From Bdellovibrio sp. (GTDB lineage Bacteria; Bdellovibrionota; Bacteriovoracia; Bacteriovoracales; Bacteriovoracaceae), in NCBI GenBank assembly GCA_020720455.1, contig DYOQ01000004.1, forward strand, positions 1 through 41,704: 41,704 bases of DNA, read 5' to 3'. Positions within the stretch are counted from its first letter, which is position 1. Every line of letters starts with the position of its first letter. Below, one piece after another: positions 25,109 through 34,650 of this stretch. A program made the position numbers and the translations under genes. Under the pieces are notes generated by a model. It did no database searches. It was not told the DNA's origin and was given only the letters and a program-made list of their open reading frames with translations.

Positions 25109-26095
25109 TCAGAGTTTGAGCTGTTTATAGATTCGTAACATAAATTCATCATTGTAGATATTTGTTTCAAGTTGATCTCGATATGGCCTTAAAGAGTAGG
25201 ATGGTACAACACCTAGCCACTCTTTGATCTGTGTCTCTTTGTGTCCAGCTCTAATCCACCTGAAAATGGCGGCCTGCCTTAAAGATTTTGGGGTTATTTT
25301 CAGCATGAGTTTTTTTCTAAACTCTTCAAAAATGATCTCTTGTCCTCTGGCCGAGAGCCCTCCAGAAAGGATGTGGTAAGGGTTAGCGTTGAAGAGTAGG
25401 TCGTCAAAAATAGTTCCGTCTAGCTCTTTCTGTTTGTTTAGAGCTAAAATATAGTTTGAAAAAATTTGGGTAAAAATCTCAGGGGTGGGAATTGTGTATG
25501 GGTCTCGATTAGAGTGGTTAATCATCACTCTAGCAAGGGAGTTGGCCTTACTACTATTATCTGGTAGAATCACATCTTTGACCTTTAAGTTTTTTATTTC
25601 TGAAACTTTTAAGGCGGCACCATATATTAATAAGAACAAAATTTGATTTCTCATTGTTATTAGTTTTGAGAGTGAGGCAGTGGTTTTTTCTTCGGTAATA
25701 AGGAACTCCCACAATGTCTTTATATCAGAAAATGGGGCGGGCCGTGGAATGTCTAAAAATTTTGGTGAGGTTTGAAATTTTCTTACGGGGTTAGTTGCAA
25801 AGAGCCCCTTCTCAACTAGAAAATCAAAAAACATACGTAATGTTTGAATCCGCCTTCGTTTGGAGTTGTTTGAACTATATTTTTTTTGAAGGTAGCTGTT
25901 GTATTGTTCTAGGTGGGATAGTTCAAAATCATCAATATTTTTAGAGGGCCTCTCTTTTTCGACAAACGAGTTAAAGCAGCCTAAGTCTGTTCGGTAATTT
26001 TTAACTGTGTTTATACTTTTTCCAGTCTTTATCAGTCTTTGAACAAACTCTTCCTCAATTTGAGCGAGGTTGACTATCTGTTGTTTTGTCTGCAT
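25109..26095 (-). CDS. tyrosine-recombinase-like (Xer-type) protein with altered catalytic residues
   Basis: The N-terminal part (about 12-100) is a SAM-like core-binding domain (FVQRLIKTGKSINTVKNYRTDL). The rest follows the Xer/phage integrase catalytic fold. Alignment by eye with XerC/D shows replacements. The first Arg (GLRxSEL) is Lys163 in GAALKVSEI. The HxLR box is PKSLRQAA, so His is Lys270 and Arg273 is kept. The LGH motif is LGV, with Val296. The nucleophile Tyr305 (LRPYRD) is kept. Full recombinase activity is doubtful. Length (328) is near that of XerC/D. It lies beside a tRNA gene, but no phage genes or attachment repeats are seen. A TATAAT lies just upstream. Confidence 0.75.
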   Translation of the reverse strand: MQTKQQIVNLAQIEEEFVQRLIKTGKSINTVKNYRTDLGCFNSFVEKERPSKNIDDFELSHLEQYNSYLQKKYSSNNSKRRRIQTLRMFFDFLVEKGLFATNPVRKFQTSPKFLDIPRPAPFSDIKTLWEFLITEEKTTASLSKLITMRNQILFLLIYGAALKVSEIKNLKVKDVILPDNSSKANSLARVMINHSNRDPYTIPTPEIFTQIFSNYILALNKQKELDGTIFDDLLFNANPYHILSGGLSARGQEIIFEEFRKKLMLKITPKSLRQAAIFRWIRAGHKETQIKEWLGVVPSYSLRPYRDQLETNIYNDEFMLRIYKQLKL

Positions 26096-26117
26096 ATTTT
26101 GTGGCCTGTCTGTAATG

Positions 26118-26123
26118 ATTATA
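26118..26123 (-). promoter_or_regulatory. -10 element of the recombinase-like gene
   Basis: A perfect TATAAT on the minus strand lies 22 bases before the ATG. The -35 position holds only a weak AGTAGT. The rest of the gap (26096-26230) shows a short dyad CTACT-TT-AGTAG (26142-26153) and the 26206-26215 palindrome. No clear promoter for rnc was found. Confidence 0.4.
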
Positions 26124-26205
26124 GTCCTATAAATAAAGATACTACTTTAGTAGAAACTATTGTACAACGGCGACATTGCGAAAAGCATGACATTTTAATA
26201 AAAGG

Positions 26206-26215
26206 GCCCTAGGGC
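26206..26215. promoter_or_regulatory. perfect 10-bp GC-rich palindrome before rnc
   Basis: GCCCTAGGGC lies 15 bases upstream of the rnc start codon. GC-rich dyads are rare here. RNase III often represses its own mRNA by cleaving a leader hairpin, but this dyad has no loop and is too short for that, so a protein site is more plausible. Confidence 0.3.
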
Positions 26216-26230
26216 AAGCGAGACGACCTT

Positions 26231-27022
26231 ATGAAAACAAATAGTTTATTTTCAGATATACTGTTTCGTGAGGAGTCATCTTTAAATATTTTCCGAGAGC
26301 ATTTGTCAACAAAGCCAGATTTCAATAGTTTAGTTACAGTTTTGTCACATCAATTTTATCGTGGTGATCTTCTTATTACTGCATTAACTCATTCCTCTTT
26401 TGCGAATGAAATGTTTGAAGCTAGAGACAATGAAAGATTAGAGTTTATTGGTGATGCGGCAATTCAACTTGTTGTCACTTCTCTTCTTGTCGACCGTTAC
26501 AAAAGTTTTCCTGAGGGCCAATTATCAAAATTTAGAAGTTCATTAGTGAATAAGGATGCGTTAGCTGAACTTGGATATCTGCTTGGCCTTCAAAACTCTT
26601 TGCTTGTTGGTGAAGGTCTAAAAAATGGGCCGCTTGCGCCGTCACTAATTGCTAACTGCTTTGAGGCAGTAATTGGGGCGGTCTATTTAGATGGTGGATT
26701 TGATGATGCAAAAGGTTCATTTGCTAATGTTTTAGCAGAGTATGAACGTGTTGTTGGTGAAGAGTTTATTCAAATTTCTAGACTTGAAGATTTTGATGCG
26801 AAAAGTAGATTGCAAGAAGAGTGTCAGCACAGGTTTGGTGAGTTGCCTGAATACGTGGTAATAAACGAGTTCGCTGAAGGGTTTGAAATTGATTTAAGGA
26901 TCAAGGGTAAAAAGATTTTGTCTCATAAAGGTGTAAGTAAAAAGAAGATACAGCAAGAGATTGCGAGAACGCTTGTTAGAAGTGAATTTCAAGAGTTATC
27001 GCATATAACAGAAGGTGTGTAG
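26231..27022 (+). CDS. rnc: ribonuclease III
   Basis: It cleaves double-stranded RNA, including rRNA precursors. The signature DNERLEFIGDA (66-76) carries catalytic Glu/Asp. The second acidic site lies in NCFEAVIGAVYLDGG. The C-terminal double-stranded RNA-binding domain (about 190-258) ends KGVSKKKIQQEIARTL. At 263 residues it is longer than E. coli RNase III (226) because of about 30 extra residues at the N-terminus. No strong Shine-Dalgarno sequence precedes the ATG. The gene is followed after two bases by era, the classic rnc-era pairing. Confidence 0.95.
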   Translation: MKTNSLFSDILFREESSLNIFREHLSTKPDFNSLVTVLSHQFYRGDLLITALTHSSFANEMFEARDNERLEFIGDAAIQLVVTSLLVDRYKSFPEGQLSKFRSSLVNKDALAELGYLLGLQNSLLVGEGLKNGPLAPSLIANCFEAVIGAVYLDGGFDDAKGSFANVLAEYERVVGEEFIQISRLEDFDAKSRLQEECQHRFGELPEYVVINEFAEGFEIDLRIKGKKILSHKGVSKKKIQQEIARTLVRSEFQELSHITEGV

Positions 27023-27024
27023 TT

Positions 27025-28008
27025 ATGTTAATAGAGAATCAACATCCAAACAATCGTTCAATTATGGTGGCCGTGCTTGGTGCTCCCAATGCTGGCAAAA
27101 GTTCATTGATAAACTATTTGATTGGAACGGATCTAAGCGTAGTTACTTCAAGAGCGCAGACAACAAGAAATAAGTTTCACTGTGTTTTTACAATAGATCA
27201 CACAGAGGTAATTTTGGTAGACACTCCGGGTATTCACTCTTCTAATTTAGAGATTAATAAGAGGATGAATAAAGAGGCGATGGACGGGATGCTAGGAGTT
27301 GATCTTAACCTCTTGTTGATTGATATAACCTCAAATATTTTTCCGCAGTTCGAACAGTTTCACAAAAGAGTGTCTCAAAGAGTCGGGTTCAAGCTTGGTC
27401 CAACTAGAGTGGTCTTTACTAAAAGCGATAAGATTGAAAGAGTAGAGGAGTTACCTCTAAATGAAATTGTTAAAGAAGCAAAAAAATTAATACCAGAGAT
27501 TGAGGGATATTTTGTTCTTAGTTCTGTTAGTGGAGATGGGATTCATACGCTTACTGGTGCTCTTTGTGACATGGCCAAAAGTAGTCCACACCATTATAAA
27601 GATGGAGCGATGTCAAATAAAAATGAACGTTTTTTTGTTACCGAGTATGTTAGAGAGCAACTTTTTTTGCGTTTAAAAGATGAGATTCCGTATGAGGTCG
27701 CTGTGACCATTGATGAGTATAAAGAAAATTATGATAGAGAGACTAAGACTTCGGATAAAGTTGATATTAGCGCAACAATTCTTGTTAATAGGCCAAGTCA
27801 AAGAGCTATTGTTATTGGTAAGCAAGGAAGCATGATTAAAGAGATAGGTACTAGCGCTAGAGAGAGGATCGAGAAGTTTTTGGATACAAGAGTGTTTCTT
27901 AAGCTTCACGTAAAAGTTTCTCCTAAGTGGTTTAAAAACAATATGGTTCTTGAAGAGATTGGACTTTTTAGAGCAGAGGATTCTGCGCGAGTATGGCATA
28001 GACGTTAA
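27025..28008 (+). CDS. era: GTPase Era
   Basis: It assists 16S rRNA maturation and 30S assembly. G1 is GAPNAGKSS, G3 DTPGIH and G4 TKSD. The TTRNKFH switch I matches Era. The KH domain at the C-terminus contains RAIVIGKQGSMIKEIGTSAR and ends KLHVKVSPKW. The first 14 residues, before VAVLGAPNAGKSS, are a short extension. There are about 25 residues more than in the E. coli protein (301). It lies between rnc and der and is translated in series with them. Confidence 0.95.
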   Translation: MLIENQHPNNRSIMVAVLGAPNAGKSSLINYLIGTDLSVVTSRAQTTRNKFHCVFTIDHTEVILVDTPGIHSSNLEINKRMNKEAMDGMLGVDLNLLLIDITSNIFPQFEQFHKRVSQRVGFKLGPTRVVFTKSDKIERVEELPLNEIVKEAKKLIPEIEGYFVLSSVSGDGIHTLTGALCDMAKSSPHHYKDGAMSNKNERFFVTEYVREQLFLRLKDEIPYEVAVTIDEYKENYDRETKTSDKVDISATILVNRPSQRAIVIGKQGSMIKEIGTSARERIEKFLDTRVFLKLHVKVSPKWFKNNMVLEEIGLFRAEDSARVWHRR

Positions 28009-28018
28009 GAGGTAAAGT

Positions 28019-29698
28019 ATGGAGCGTTCAATAGTAGTTTCGTTAATAGGTCGGCCAAATGTTGGCAAGAGTTCAATCTTTAATCGACTCGTCTCTAATA
28101 AAATGGATAAAGCAATCGTTTATGATCAACCAGGTGTTACAAGAGATAGGCATTATGCGATTTCAACTATGGATGAGTTAGAGGGTGAATTACCAAGAGA
28201 GATAATCTTAGTTGATACCGGAGGGTTTTATCCTGATAAAATTGTTCAATCTGCCAATGATAAGAATGCTTTTTTTGATATTATGGTTGAGCATGCACAT
28301 ACGGCGATAGAAGAATCAGATATTGTTTTGATGGTAGTCGATGTTAGAGAGGGGTTTTCTCCGTTTGATAGAATCGTTGCAGATCAGATCAGAGCGCGTA
28401 AAAAAACTCCATGGTTGTTAATTAATAAATATGATTCAGATAAGCAGTTGGGAGATGAAGTAGATTTTTACTCTCTTGGTGTTGAGTATGATGATATGTT
28501 TAAAATCAGTGCTGCAAATTTACTTGGGATTACTGATTTGAAAAAAAGATTGCAAGAGTTTGCAGCTAGAAGTGATCTTAAAACTCGTCCTGTATTGCAG
28601 ATGGGTGTTACGCCGAGAGAGAGTGTTGTAGCAAAAATAGCAATTGTAGGTGCCCCTAATGCAGGTAAATCTACTTTGATAAATAAGTTAGTTGGATCAA
28701 ACCGTTCTCTTGTGAGTGATATCCCAGGAACCACAGTTGATCAGGTAGATGGATATTTTGATCTCTATTTTGGAAAATCTGTTTCAGAGCTTAACTCTAT
28801 TTCAGCAAAGAGTGAGGATGACGATTTTCAAAAAGATTATGATCTTTATCGACAGAATAACCCGGCCGTTTATTCCGCGATGCTTAAAGCTTATGCAAAG
28901 GAAGAGGGCGTTGAAGATGAAGAGCTAGAGTTAACAGAGGGAGATTTTAACAAGGATCAATCGGAGCCAAGTAGTAAACTTAGTTTCGATGGTGATAAAA
29001 GTGATAATTCGCTATGGAGAACTGTTCATATTATTGATACGGCAGGGATTCGTAAGAAAAAAAGTGTTGAAGAAAATGATATTGAGTCGATGGCCGTTTA
29101 TACTGCGCTTCGAGCGATCAGTAATGCAGATATAGTTATTTTTATGTCTGATGCAAGTAAAGGAATTACTCATCAAGATAGAAGGCTTATCGACATCTCA
29201 ATTGAAAAAGGTTGTTCGGTAATTATCTGTCTTAATAAGTATGACCTCGTTGCAGAAGAGTTATCTGATAAGCGTGAGAAAAAAGAGTGGATGGATGATG
29301 TTAGAGACACTGTCCCTTGGCTTGAGTATTGTGATATTGTTCCAATCTCTGCGAAGTATGGAAAACGAATAAAAGAGTTGAGACAGGTAATTGCAAGAAC
29401 TATTCTTGTTAGAAGAAGGACGATCAGATCAGGTGAGTTAAATCGAACGATCTATAAGTTAGTAGAGAAGCATTCTATAATGCCGGAAAGATCTCGTGGA
29501 GCTTATCTGAAAATTAGATATGCAACGATGATTAAATCGACACCACCAACGTTCTTACTCTTTTCTAACAGGTCACAAGGAATTCCTGATAATTATCGAA
29601 GGTATTTACAAAAAGGATTAAGAGAGGAGTTTGATCTGGCGAATACTCCTGTTCATTTAATTTTTAGATCAGGTAAAGATCTTGAGCGAATTCGTTAA
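28019..29698 (+). CDS. der: GTPase Der (EngA) with acidic insert in the second G domain
   Basis: A double-GTPase for 50S ribosome assembly. The first G domain has GRPNVGKSS (11-19), TRDRHY, DTGG and NKYD. The second has GAPNAGKST (211-219), GTTVDQVDG (Thr238-239), DTAGIRKKKS (from Asp340) and NKYD. A C-terminal KH-like domain follows. In known Der proteins the switch I threonines and the DTAG motif are about 20 residues apart. Here they are about 100 apart, giving roughly 80 inserted residues (about 255-333) rich in Asp, Glu and Ser. The total of 559 compares with 490 in E. coli. GAGGT precedes the ATG. Confidence 0.95.
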   Translation: MERSIVVSLIGRPNVGKSSIFNRLVSNKMDKAIVYDQPGVTRDRHYAISTMDELEGELPREIILVDTGGFYPDKIVQSANDKNAFFDIMVEHAHTAIEESDIVLMVVDVREGFSPFDRIVADQIRARKKTPWLLINKYDSDKQLGDEVDFYSLGVEYDDMFKISAANLLGITDLKKRLQEFAARSDLKTRPVLQMGVTPRESVVAKIAIVGAPNAGKSTLINKLVGSNRSLVSDIPGTTVDQVDGYFDLYFGKSVSELNSISAKSEDDDFQKDYDLYRQNNPAVYSAMLKAYAKEEGVEDEELELTEGDFNKDQSEPSSKLSFDGDKSDNSLWRTVHIIDTAGIRKKKSVEENDIESMAVYTALRAISNADIVIFMSDASKGITHQDRRLIDISIEKGCSVIICLNKYDLVAEELSDKREKKEWMDDVRDTVPWLEYCDIVPISAKYGKRIKELRQVIARTILVRRRTIRSGELNRTIYKLVEKHSIMPERSRGAYLKIRYATMIKSTPPTFLLFSNRSQGIPDNYRRYLQKGLREEFDLANTPVHLIFRSGKDLERIR

Positions 29699-29730
29699 GT
29701 AAGATTTTCTTTGAAAAAATAAAAATGGTG

Positions 29731-29736
29731 TATAAT
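29731..29736 (+). promoter_or_regulatory. -10 element of the small barrel protein gene
   Basis: TATAAT lies 29 bases before the ATG of the next gene, and GAGGAGG (29753-29759) is its ribosome binding site. TTGAAA (29711-29716) is only 14 bases upstream, too near for a standard -35, so the promoter assignment rests on the -10 alone. Confidence 0.45.
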
Positions 29737-29764
29737 TGTTATTATCTAACAAGAGGAGGATGCC

Positions 29765-30472
29765 ATGAGGGCAATCTATACAATTTTATCACTGTTATCT
29801 TTATCAACTTTAATCTCTGTTAATGCTGTTGAGTTTTCATTTGGCCCAATTGGTGGCTCAATTGGAAGTGAACAAAAAAACATTAATACTTTAATTGGAA
29901 GGGCCAACACTAGGGCCGGCGGTATTTCAACTGCCGACCTAAACAGTGCGTGGGAGTTTGGAGGGTTTTTACAGTGGAAGTTTGATTACTTTGGAATTCA
30001 GCTTAGGCCAACATATTTTACCCAGAGTGAAGATGGTTCAGCTCCGGCCGGATCAAGTTACCCTGGAAACTATGAATACAGCGTAAAAGGGACAAACATT
30101 GCTACTATTTTTAAGCTTTACCCAATGGAAAACGCAAATATGCGCCTATATTTTCTAGGAGGCGTTACTTGGGGAATGACCACGATGAAAGTTGTCGAGG
30201 GTGACTTTAATGTAGAAGCGAGTGGTTCTTCTTTAGGATATCAGTGCGGCGCTGGAATCGATTTTATTTTTGACTCACATATTTTGTTTGGTGAGGTCAG
30301 TTGGAGATACTTAAACGTTGAACGTAATATGGTTGATTCTACGAGTGGAACACCAGCGGCCAATAGCGTTTCGCAATACGGCAGTGGTTCTGAGTTAGAG
30401 TTTGATAATAGAGATATCTCGGCCAATATGAGTGGTTCTCTCATTATGGCCGGTTACGGATTTAGATTTTAA
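29765..30472 (+). CDS. outer-membrane beta-barrel protein (OmpA/OmpW-like size)
   Basis: A signal peptide (cleavage near VNA/VEF) is followed by alternating hydrophobic and polar strands with many Gly and aromatic residues, such as FGGFLQWKFDYFGIQLRPTYF and LYFLGGVTWGMTT. The chain ends GYGFRF, the terminal Phe expected for outer-membrane insertion. Eight to ten strands would fit the 235 residues. It is not assigned to a named family. The gene has its own -10 and a strong ribosome binding site. Its stop codon overlaps that of the convergent large lipoprotein gene. Confidence 0.7.
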   Translation: MRAIYTILSLLSLSTLISVNAVEFSFGPIGGSIGSEQKNINTLIGRANTRAGGISTADLNSAWEFGGFLQWKFDYFGIQLRPTYFTQSEDGSAPAGSSYPGNYEYSVKGTNIATIFKLYPMENANMRLYFLGGVTWGMTTMKVVEGDFNVEASGSSLGYQCGAGIDFIFDSHILFGEVSWRYLNVERNMVDSTSGTPAANSVSQYGSGSELEFDNRDISANMSGSLIMAGYGFRF

Positions 30473-33400
30473 GGTTTGATGTAATCGTCTGTTTCTAAAT
30501 CATCGTCACTTTCAATCTCTTCTGTTTTGTTCTCTTGGTTAAAATCTGGGCCCATTGTGTAGATTCCAGGGAATGTTGGGGCCACTTGCTCATATGTTTT
30601 AGTGAGTTGATCTATTGGGTCATTTGCTAAGTTACTATCTTTAGCTATATATGAAGCCTCAATTTCTTTACGATTATCGAAATACCATTTTACACCACCG
30701 TCAATTTTATACTTGTGTTTTGCAATTCCAAAAAGATCTGTTTGCATCTCTCTTGCACTAACCTGATTATGACTACCTTTGATCAAACTTACAAAATTAA
30801 CATAATCTCTTTCTCCTCTAAGCGCTAGCAACCACGGATAGTTTTGTAAATCATCGTGATCGATTAGATCTGTGTCTGAGATGTTTTGAGTGAAGTAATA
30901 ATATTTTTCTGGGTAGTATTCATTAATTTGTTCATCTTCACCTTTACAAATAAAGATTCCCTCTGTGACGGCCTTGTGTAATCTGTTTTCATCGAGATTA
31001 TTTTCTAATTTTTTTATTACGTCTGATTTTTCTAAAAAGAAACTATTGAATCTAATACTTGCACATTTTTCAACGACATTAAATTTAATACCCAGTTGCG
31101 CTTGTTGCATCGCCAAGTATATTCCTGAAGAAACAGAAGAGCCAAGAGTGTATCCGTTACTGGTACTTCCATTTGTTGTAAATGTAATGGTATCGTTAAT
31201 AACGCCAAGTGCATTTCCTGCTATTGTTGAACCTACTGTACCACCTACCATCCCGCCGACCATTGAGCCGATCTGTTTTATCCATTTTAATGGATTGATA
31301 GATACTCCTCTTGAGATTGTCTCACCATAGTTTAGATTAAAACCTGAGTAAATATTAAAGTTAAGTGTTTGGCCATCTTGATAATGATAATCTCCAATCT
31401 CTTTGACTCTTAGGTGTCTACCAATAGCAAAAGCATTTTGTTGGTCAGGCATCGCAAATTTAAGACACTGATGATAAATTTCTCGTTGAACAGAAGTTTT
31501 ATCAAAACTGATTTTTTCTCCAGCAAGATAGTAAGTAAATAGGTAACACATCCTTCTTGTCATGTTCTGATCAATTAAACCAGTCTCAATAAAATCGACA
31601 ATCTCTTTGTCTCCAATTTTTAATGGTTCATAATTATCAAGATACTCTGGCATAGTATTTAGGAAATATTTTTTATCATGGTAGTCCCAGTCTCTAAAAG
31701 CATCACGTTTAAATGGCATAGAAGCAGAATAGTCCCACGTTGTTGATTTGTTTAATCCTGGCCGATCTTTAAAATTTAGCCACTCTTTCAACTTGCTATA
31801 TGATAGTTCGTTTTTGTCTTCACGAACTAAACAATCTTCAAGATTCAGTGATCCACATGTCCCATCTTTGGATTTTAATTTGGGTAATGGTTCATCATTC
31901 ATCGCCACATAATTTAGCCGATATTTGTCGAGGTAGTGTGAGAGTAAGGTGTTATATTTTTTAGTAAAAATAGTGGCCCAGTTGATCTCATAAGAACGAG
32001 AAATGTAATCATCAACAGTTTTGTTTTTAAATTGTAAAATGTCGTTACTATCTTTGATGGAGCTCTCTTTGTCGTCTAGTGTTATTTTCATGATGCTTGA
32101 ACCAACATGCTCTGCTATATCGAGTTCATCTGTTGGCATTAGTCCAGCACTAAAATTATTTGAAAGAAGGATAATTGGCCCAACAAATGTTCTAGTACTT
32201 GATTTTCCATCAACGCTCTTACCTAGTATTGTGTTTTTATCAATGAATTTTTCAAGATCTACAATGATCTCTTTATCTTTATCCCAAGAGTAGGTACCAG
32301 TCTCATTGGTATTTTCAGATAAGCTTTCAGCGATTTTCTTTTTTGCTACTTTCCAATCTAGGATGTTTGGTTCACTAATTGTTTTTGCTACAGCTTTAAG
32401 TGCATCGTTAGTATCACTCATTGCATTTATTATTTGCTCTTCGTTAAAACCAGTGTCAAGAGTTTGGTTGGCACTATTACTCATTTCTAGTGCCTTGTTT
32501 CTATACAGTGTTCTTAGTTTATCGTTTATTTCTTTTTGGCCAAGATCACTAAAACTAGTATTATTGTTTAAGTTAAGGAGATGTTCATCAATAGGTTCAA
32601 TCTGAATTAAGAGATTGGCCCTTGAACGCATCACTCTAAGATCGGAAATTGTAAATTCAAGAGGTGCAATGATTTGGCCAGCTTGAACTCGAATAAGTTT
32701 TTTAACAATCGATAAGAACTCAATCGGCCTATTCTTGACGTTATCTTCAATTGTAAACTGAGAAAACATCACATCTTTTTTGCTTGGACTAATCTTGATA
32801 CCAGAACGGTTTCCATCAAAATAATTTTTCTGAAGGGCAACTTTTAAGAGGTAAATTCCATCTCGAAGTGGCTCAATCTCTTTTCTGCCGTTTGTTAAGC
32901 TGCCGTAGCGTAAAATTTTGGGTTTTATTCGTAGCAAAATAGCTTTTTTAACATTAAGGTTTAAATTGTCATCTAACTCATACCTAATCCCTAGTGCTTG
33001 GTAATTGTATGAGTTGATAAATAGAGTTGGTGAGATCGCATTTTCAATTTTTAATCCAACGGTACTACTGCTATCTTTGTCTGTTCCAAATGTCCAGCCA
33101 ATATCCCAAGGGTTGAATAATGCTATTTTTTCATAAAAGGATTTTGATAAAACCTCTTTTAATCTGTATGTTCTTTTATAACGTTGCTCCTTTACATAAT
33201 AGTTGTGAGTAAGGGTGTCATCCCAGCGAAGCTCACCTTGCTGATTCGTTCTCCAACTGTTTTCATAAGAGGTGATTGAACCAGAATCATCAAGCACTGG
33301 TCGCTGAATTAGGATCTCTTCCCCTGTTGTTTTGTCTAGTCGATAGATTTCAAAATCTCTTTCTGAAGCGATAAATTTTTGATTATAGCTATACCTGACT

Positions 33401-34650
33401 TGCGTTGAGACGTTAAATAGCATTGTTCTTTGTGTCGCTGTCTCTTTTTCAGATATAAATCTCAAAAACCGAAAATTTAATAGACCTATTTCAAACGGTT
33501 TTGTTGGCATTATTCCAAGATCTTTTTTTGAATATTGTGATTGGTTAAGATCACTTAATATTTTATCTAGTGAGAACTCTTTTGTGGTGTAGTTGTTTTG
33601 AGTAGGAGTTAGGGCCGAAGAGTGATTTTTTCCGACATATCCAGTGGCATTGCCAAGAGTGAAAACTGCTTCAAATGGGATGGCCTCACTTAGTCCAGTA
33701 GATGGAACAATTCTTATGTATGCCTCAAGGGTACCGTGAGTTGGTGCCTCTTTTATGTGTACCTTAATACCATCATCGACAAATGTTCCATCGTTGTATG
33801 TTATAAAATCAGGCGAAGCATATGAAGATAATAGGTACGAGTTTTTTTCTCCATTAATAATATGAGTATTTACTAAGCTTAGATAGACTCTAAATTCCCC
33901 TTTTTTGATTGGTTCCGTTGTCTCTCTCTTGTTTGAGTCAATTTTAGAGATTTTAGGATTGAAACTAATTTTCATTCCCATGATAATACCATCAGTCGAT
34001 TCTTGCTGTTGGTTAGTTTCAATATTAATTTTATCTATAATAATATTTTTCCTTTCAACAAACTCTCCAGTTTCGTTAATCCCTCTAGATGATAGTGCTA
34101 TTTGCTCTGGTGTAGCAGTGTTTGCATTTTGCAATTCTGTCGGATTTTTTAAAATTTGAGAGCTACTTTGTTCCCATGGATTTCTGTAAAAATTAAATGT
34201 AACACTACCCTTAAATGGAGAATTGCCTACTGCTCGTACCACTCTTTCTTCAATTAAATATTTCGCATCTGCAATGTCATTATATGTAACGTTATCTTCT
34301 CTCCATGTCAGCGTTCCACCACTCTTCGTAGTTGCTGTAAACATTTTTTTTGATGAAGGGTCTTCAATTTCAAACGAAAACCCAGCTGCTAAATTTTTAC
34401 TGTTATTTTTTAAATCTTGTAAAACGATAGAGTAGGTGTAGTTTTTAGAAAGAACTCGATCCCACTTTTTTGCAACATTTCCAATTTCTGCATACCAATC
34501 AGATAACATCTCATCTTTAATCTGAAACGTTGCAAGTGACTCATTTGTCACAGCACCATTTCCAGATTCGCTAGATCTCGGCTTTAAGCACCCAGACGCT
34601 ACGATAATTAGAAGGGCAATGATCAAGACGTTAACTTTAGATAGATTCAT
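30469..34650 (-). CDS. very large lipoprotein of unknown function
   Basis: I do not recognise a family. The ATG at 34650 is preferred because GGAGA lies seven bases upstream and the signal peptide is then compact: VLIIALLIIVASGC, with lipidated Cys21. A longer start at 34686 has no such support. The 1393-residue product has beta-rich stretches in its first half and helical stretches in the middle. A glycine-zipper segment (GSMVGGMVGGTVGS, about 1125-1145) could insert into a membrane. A highly acidic C-terminus (TEEIESDDDLETDD) ends the chain. The gene overlaps the upstream barrel gene by 14 bases, so the two products probably work together at the outer membrane. A secretion or attachment complex is possible but unproven. 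Confidence 0.65.
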   Translation of the reverse strand: MNLSKVNVLIIALLIIVASGCLKPRSSESGNGAVTNESLATFQIKDEMLSDWYAEIGNVAKKWDRVLSKNYTYSIVLQDLKNNSKNLAAGFSFEIEDPSSKKMFTATTKSGGTLTWREDNVTYNDIADAKYLIEERVVRAVGNSPFKGSVTFNFYRNPWEQSSSQILKNPTELQNANTATPEQIALSSRGINETGEFVERKNIIIDKINIETNQQQESTDGIIMGMKISFNPKISKIDSNKRETTEPIKKGEFRVYLSLVNTHIINGEKNSYLLSSYASPDFITYNDGTFVDDGIKVHIKEAPTHGTLEAYIRIVPSTGLSEAIPFEAVFTLGNATGYVGKNHSSALTPTQNNYTTKEFSLDKILSDLNQSQYSKKDLGIMPTKPFEIGLLNFRFLRFISEKETATQRTMLFNVSTQVRYSYNQKFIASERDFEIYRLDKTTGEEILIQRPVLDDSGSITSYENSWRTNQQGELRWDDTLTHNYYVKEQRYKRTYRLKEVLSKSFYEKIALFNPWDIGWTFGTDKDSSSTVGLKIENAISPTLFINSYNYQALGIRYELDDNLNLNVKKAILLRIKPKILRYGSLTNGRKEIEPLRDGIYLLKVALQKNYFDGNRSGIKISPSKKDVMFSQFTIEDNVKNRPIEFLSIVKKLIRVQAGQIIAPLEFTISDLRVMRSRANLLIQIEPIDEHLLNLNNNTSFSDLGQKEINDKLRTLYRNKALEMSNSANQTLDTGFNEEQIINAMSDTNDALKAVAKTISEPNILDWKVAKKKIAESLSENTNETGTYSWDKDKEIIVDLEKFIDKNTILGKSVDGKSSTRTFVGPIILLSNNFSAGLMPTDELDIAEHVGSSIMKITLDDKESSIKDSNDILQFKNKTVDDYISRSYEINWATIFTKKYNTLLSHYLDKYRLNYVAMNDEPLPKLKSKDGTCGSLNLEDCLVREDKNELSYSKLKEWLNFKDRPGLNKSTTWDYSASMPFKRDAFRDWDYHDKKYFLNTMPEYLDNYEPLKIGDKEIVDFIETGLIDQNMTRRMCYLFTYYLAGEKISFDKTSVQREIYHQCLKFAMPDQQNAFAIGRHLRVKEIGDYHYQDGQTLNFNIYSGFNLNYGETISRGVSINPLKWIKQIGSMVGGMVGGTVGSTIAGNALGVINDTITFTTNGSTSNGYTLGSSVSSGIYLAMQQAQLGIKFNVVEKCASIRFNSFFLEKSDVIKKLENNLDENRLHKAVTEGIFICKGEDEQINEYYPEKYYYFTQNISDTDLIDHDDLQNYPWLLALRGERDYVNFVSLIKGSHNQVSAREMQTDLFGIAKHKYKIDGGVKWYFDNRKEIEASYIAKDSNLANDPIDQLTKTYEQVAPTFPGIYTMGPDFNQENKTEEIESDDDLETDDYIKP

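Noticed and set aside
24962-26095. Integrated genomic island at the tRNA gene
   Set aside because: No repeat of the tRNA 3' end was noticed on the far side of the recombinase-like gene, no phage or plasmid genes follow, and the recombinase-like protein has altered catalytic residues.
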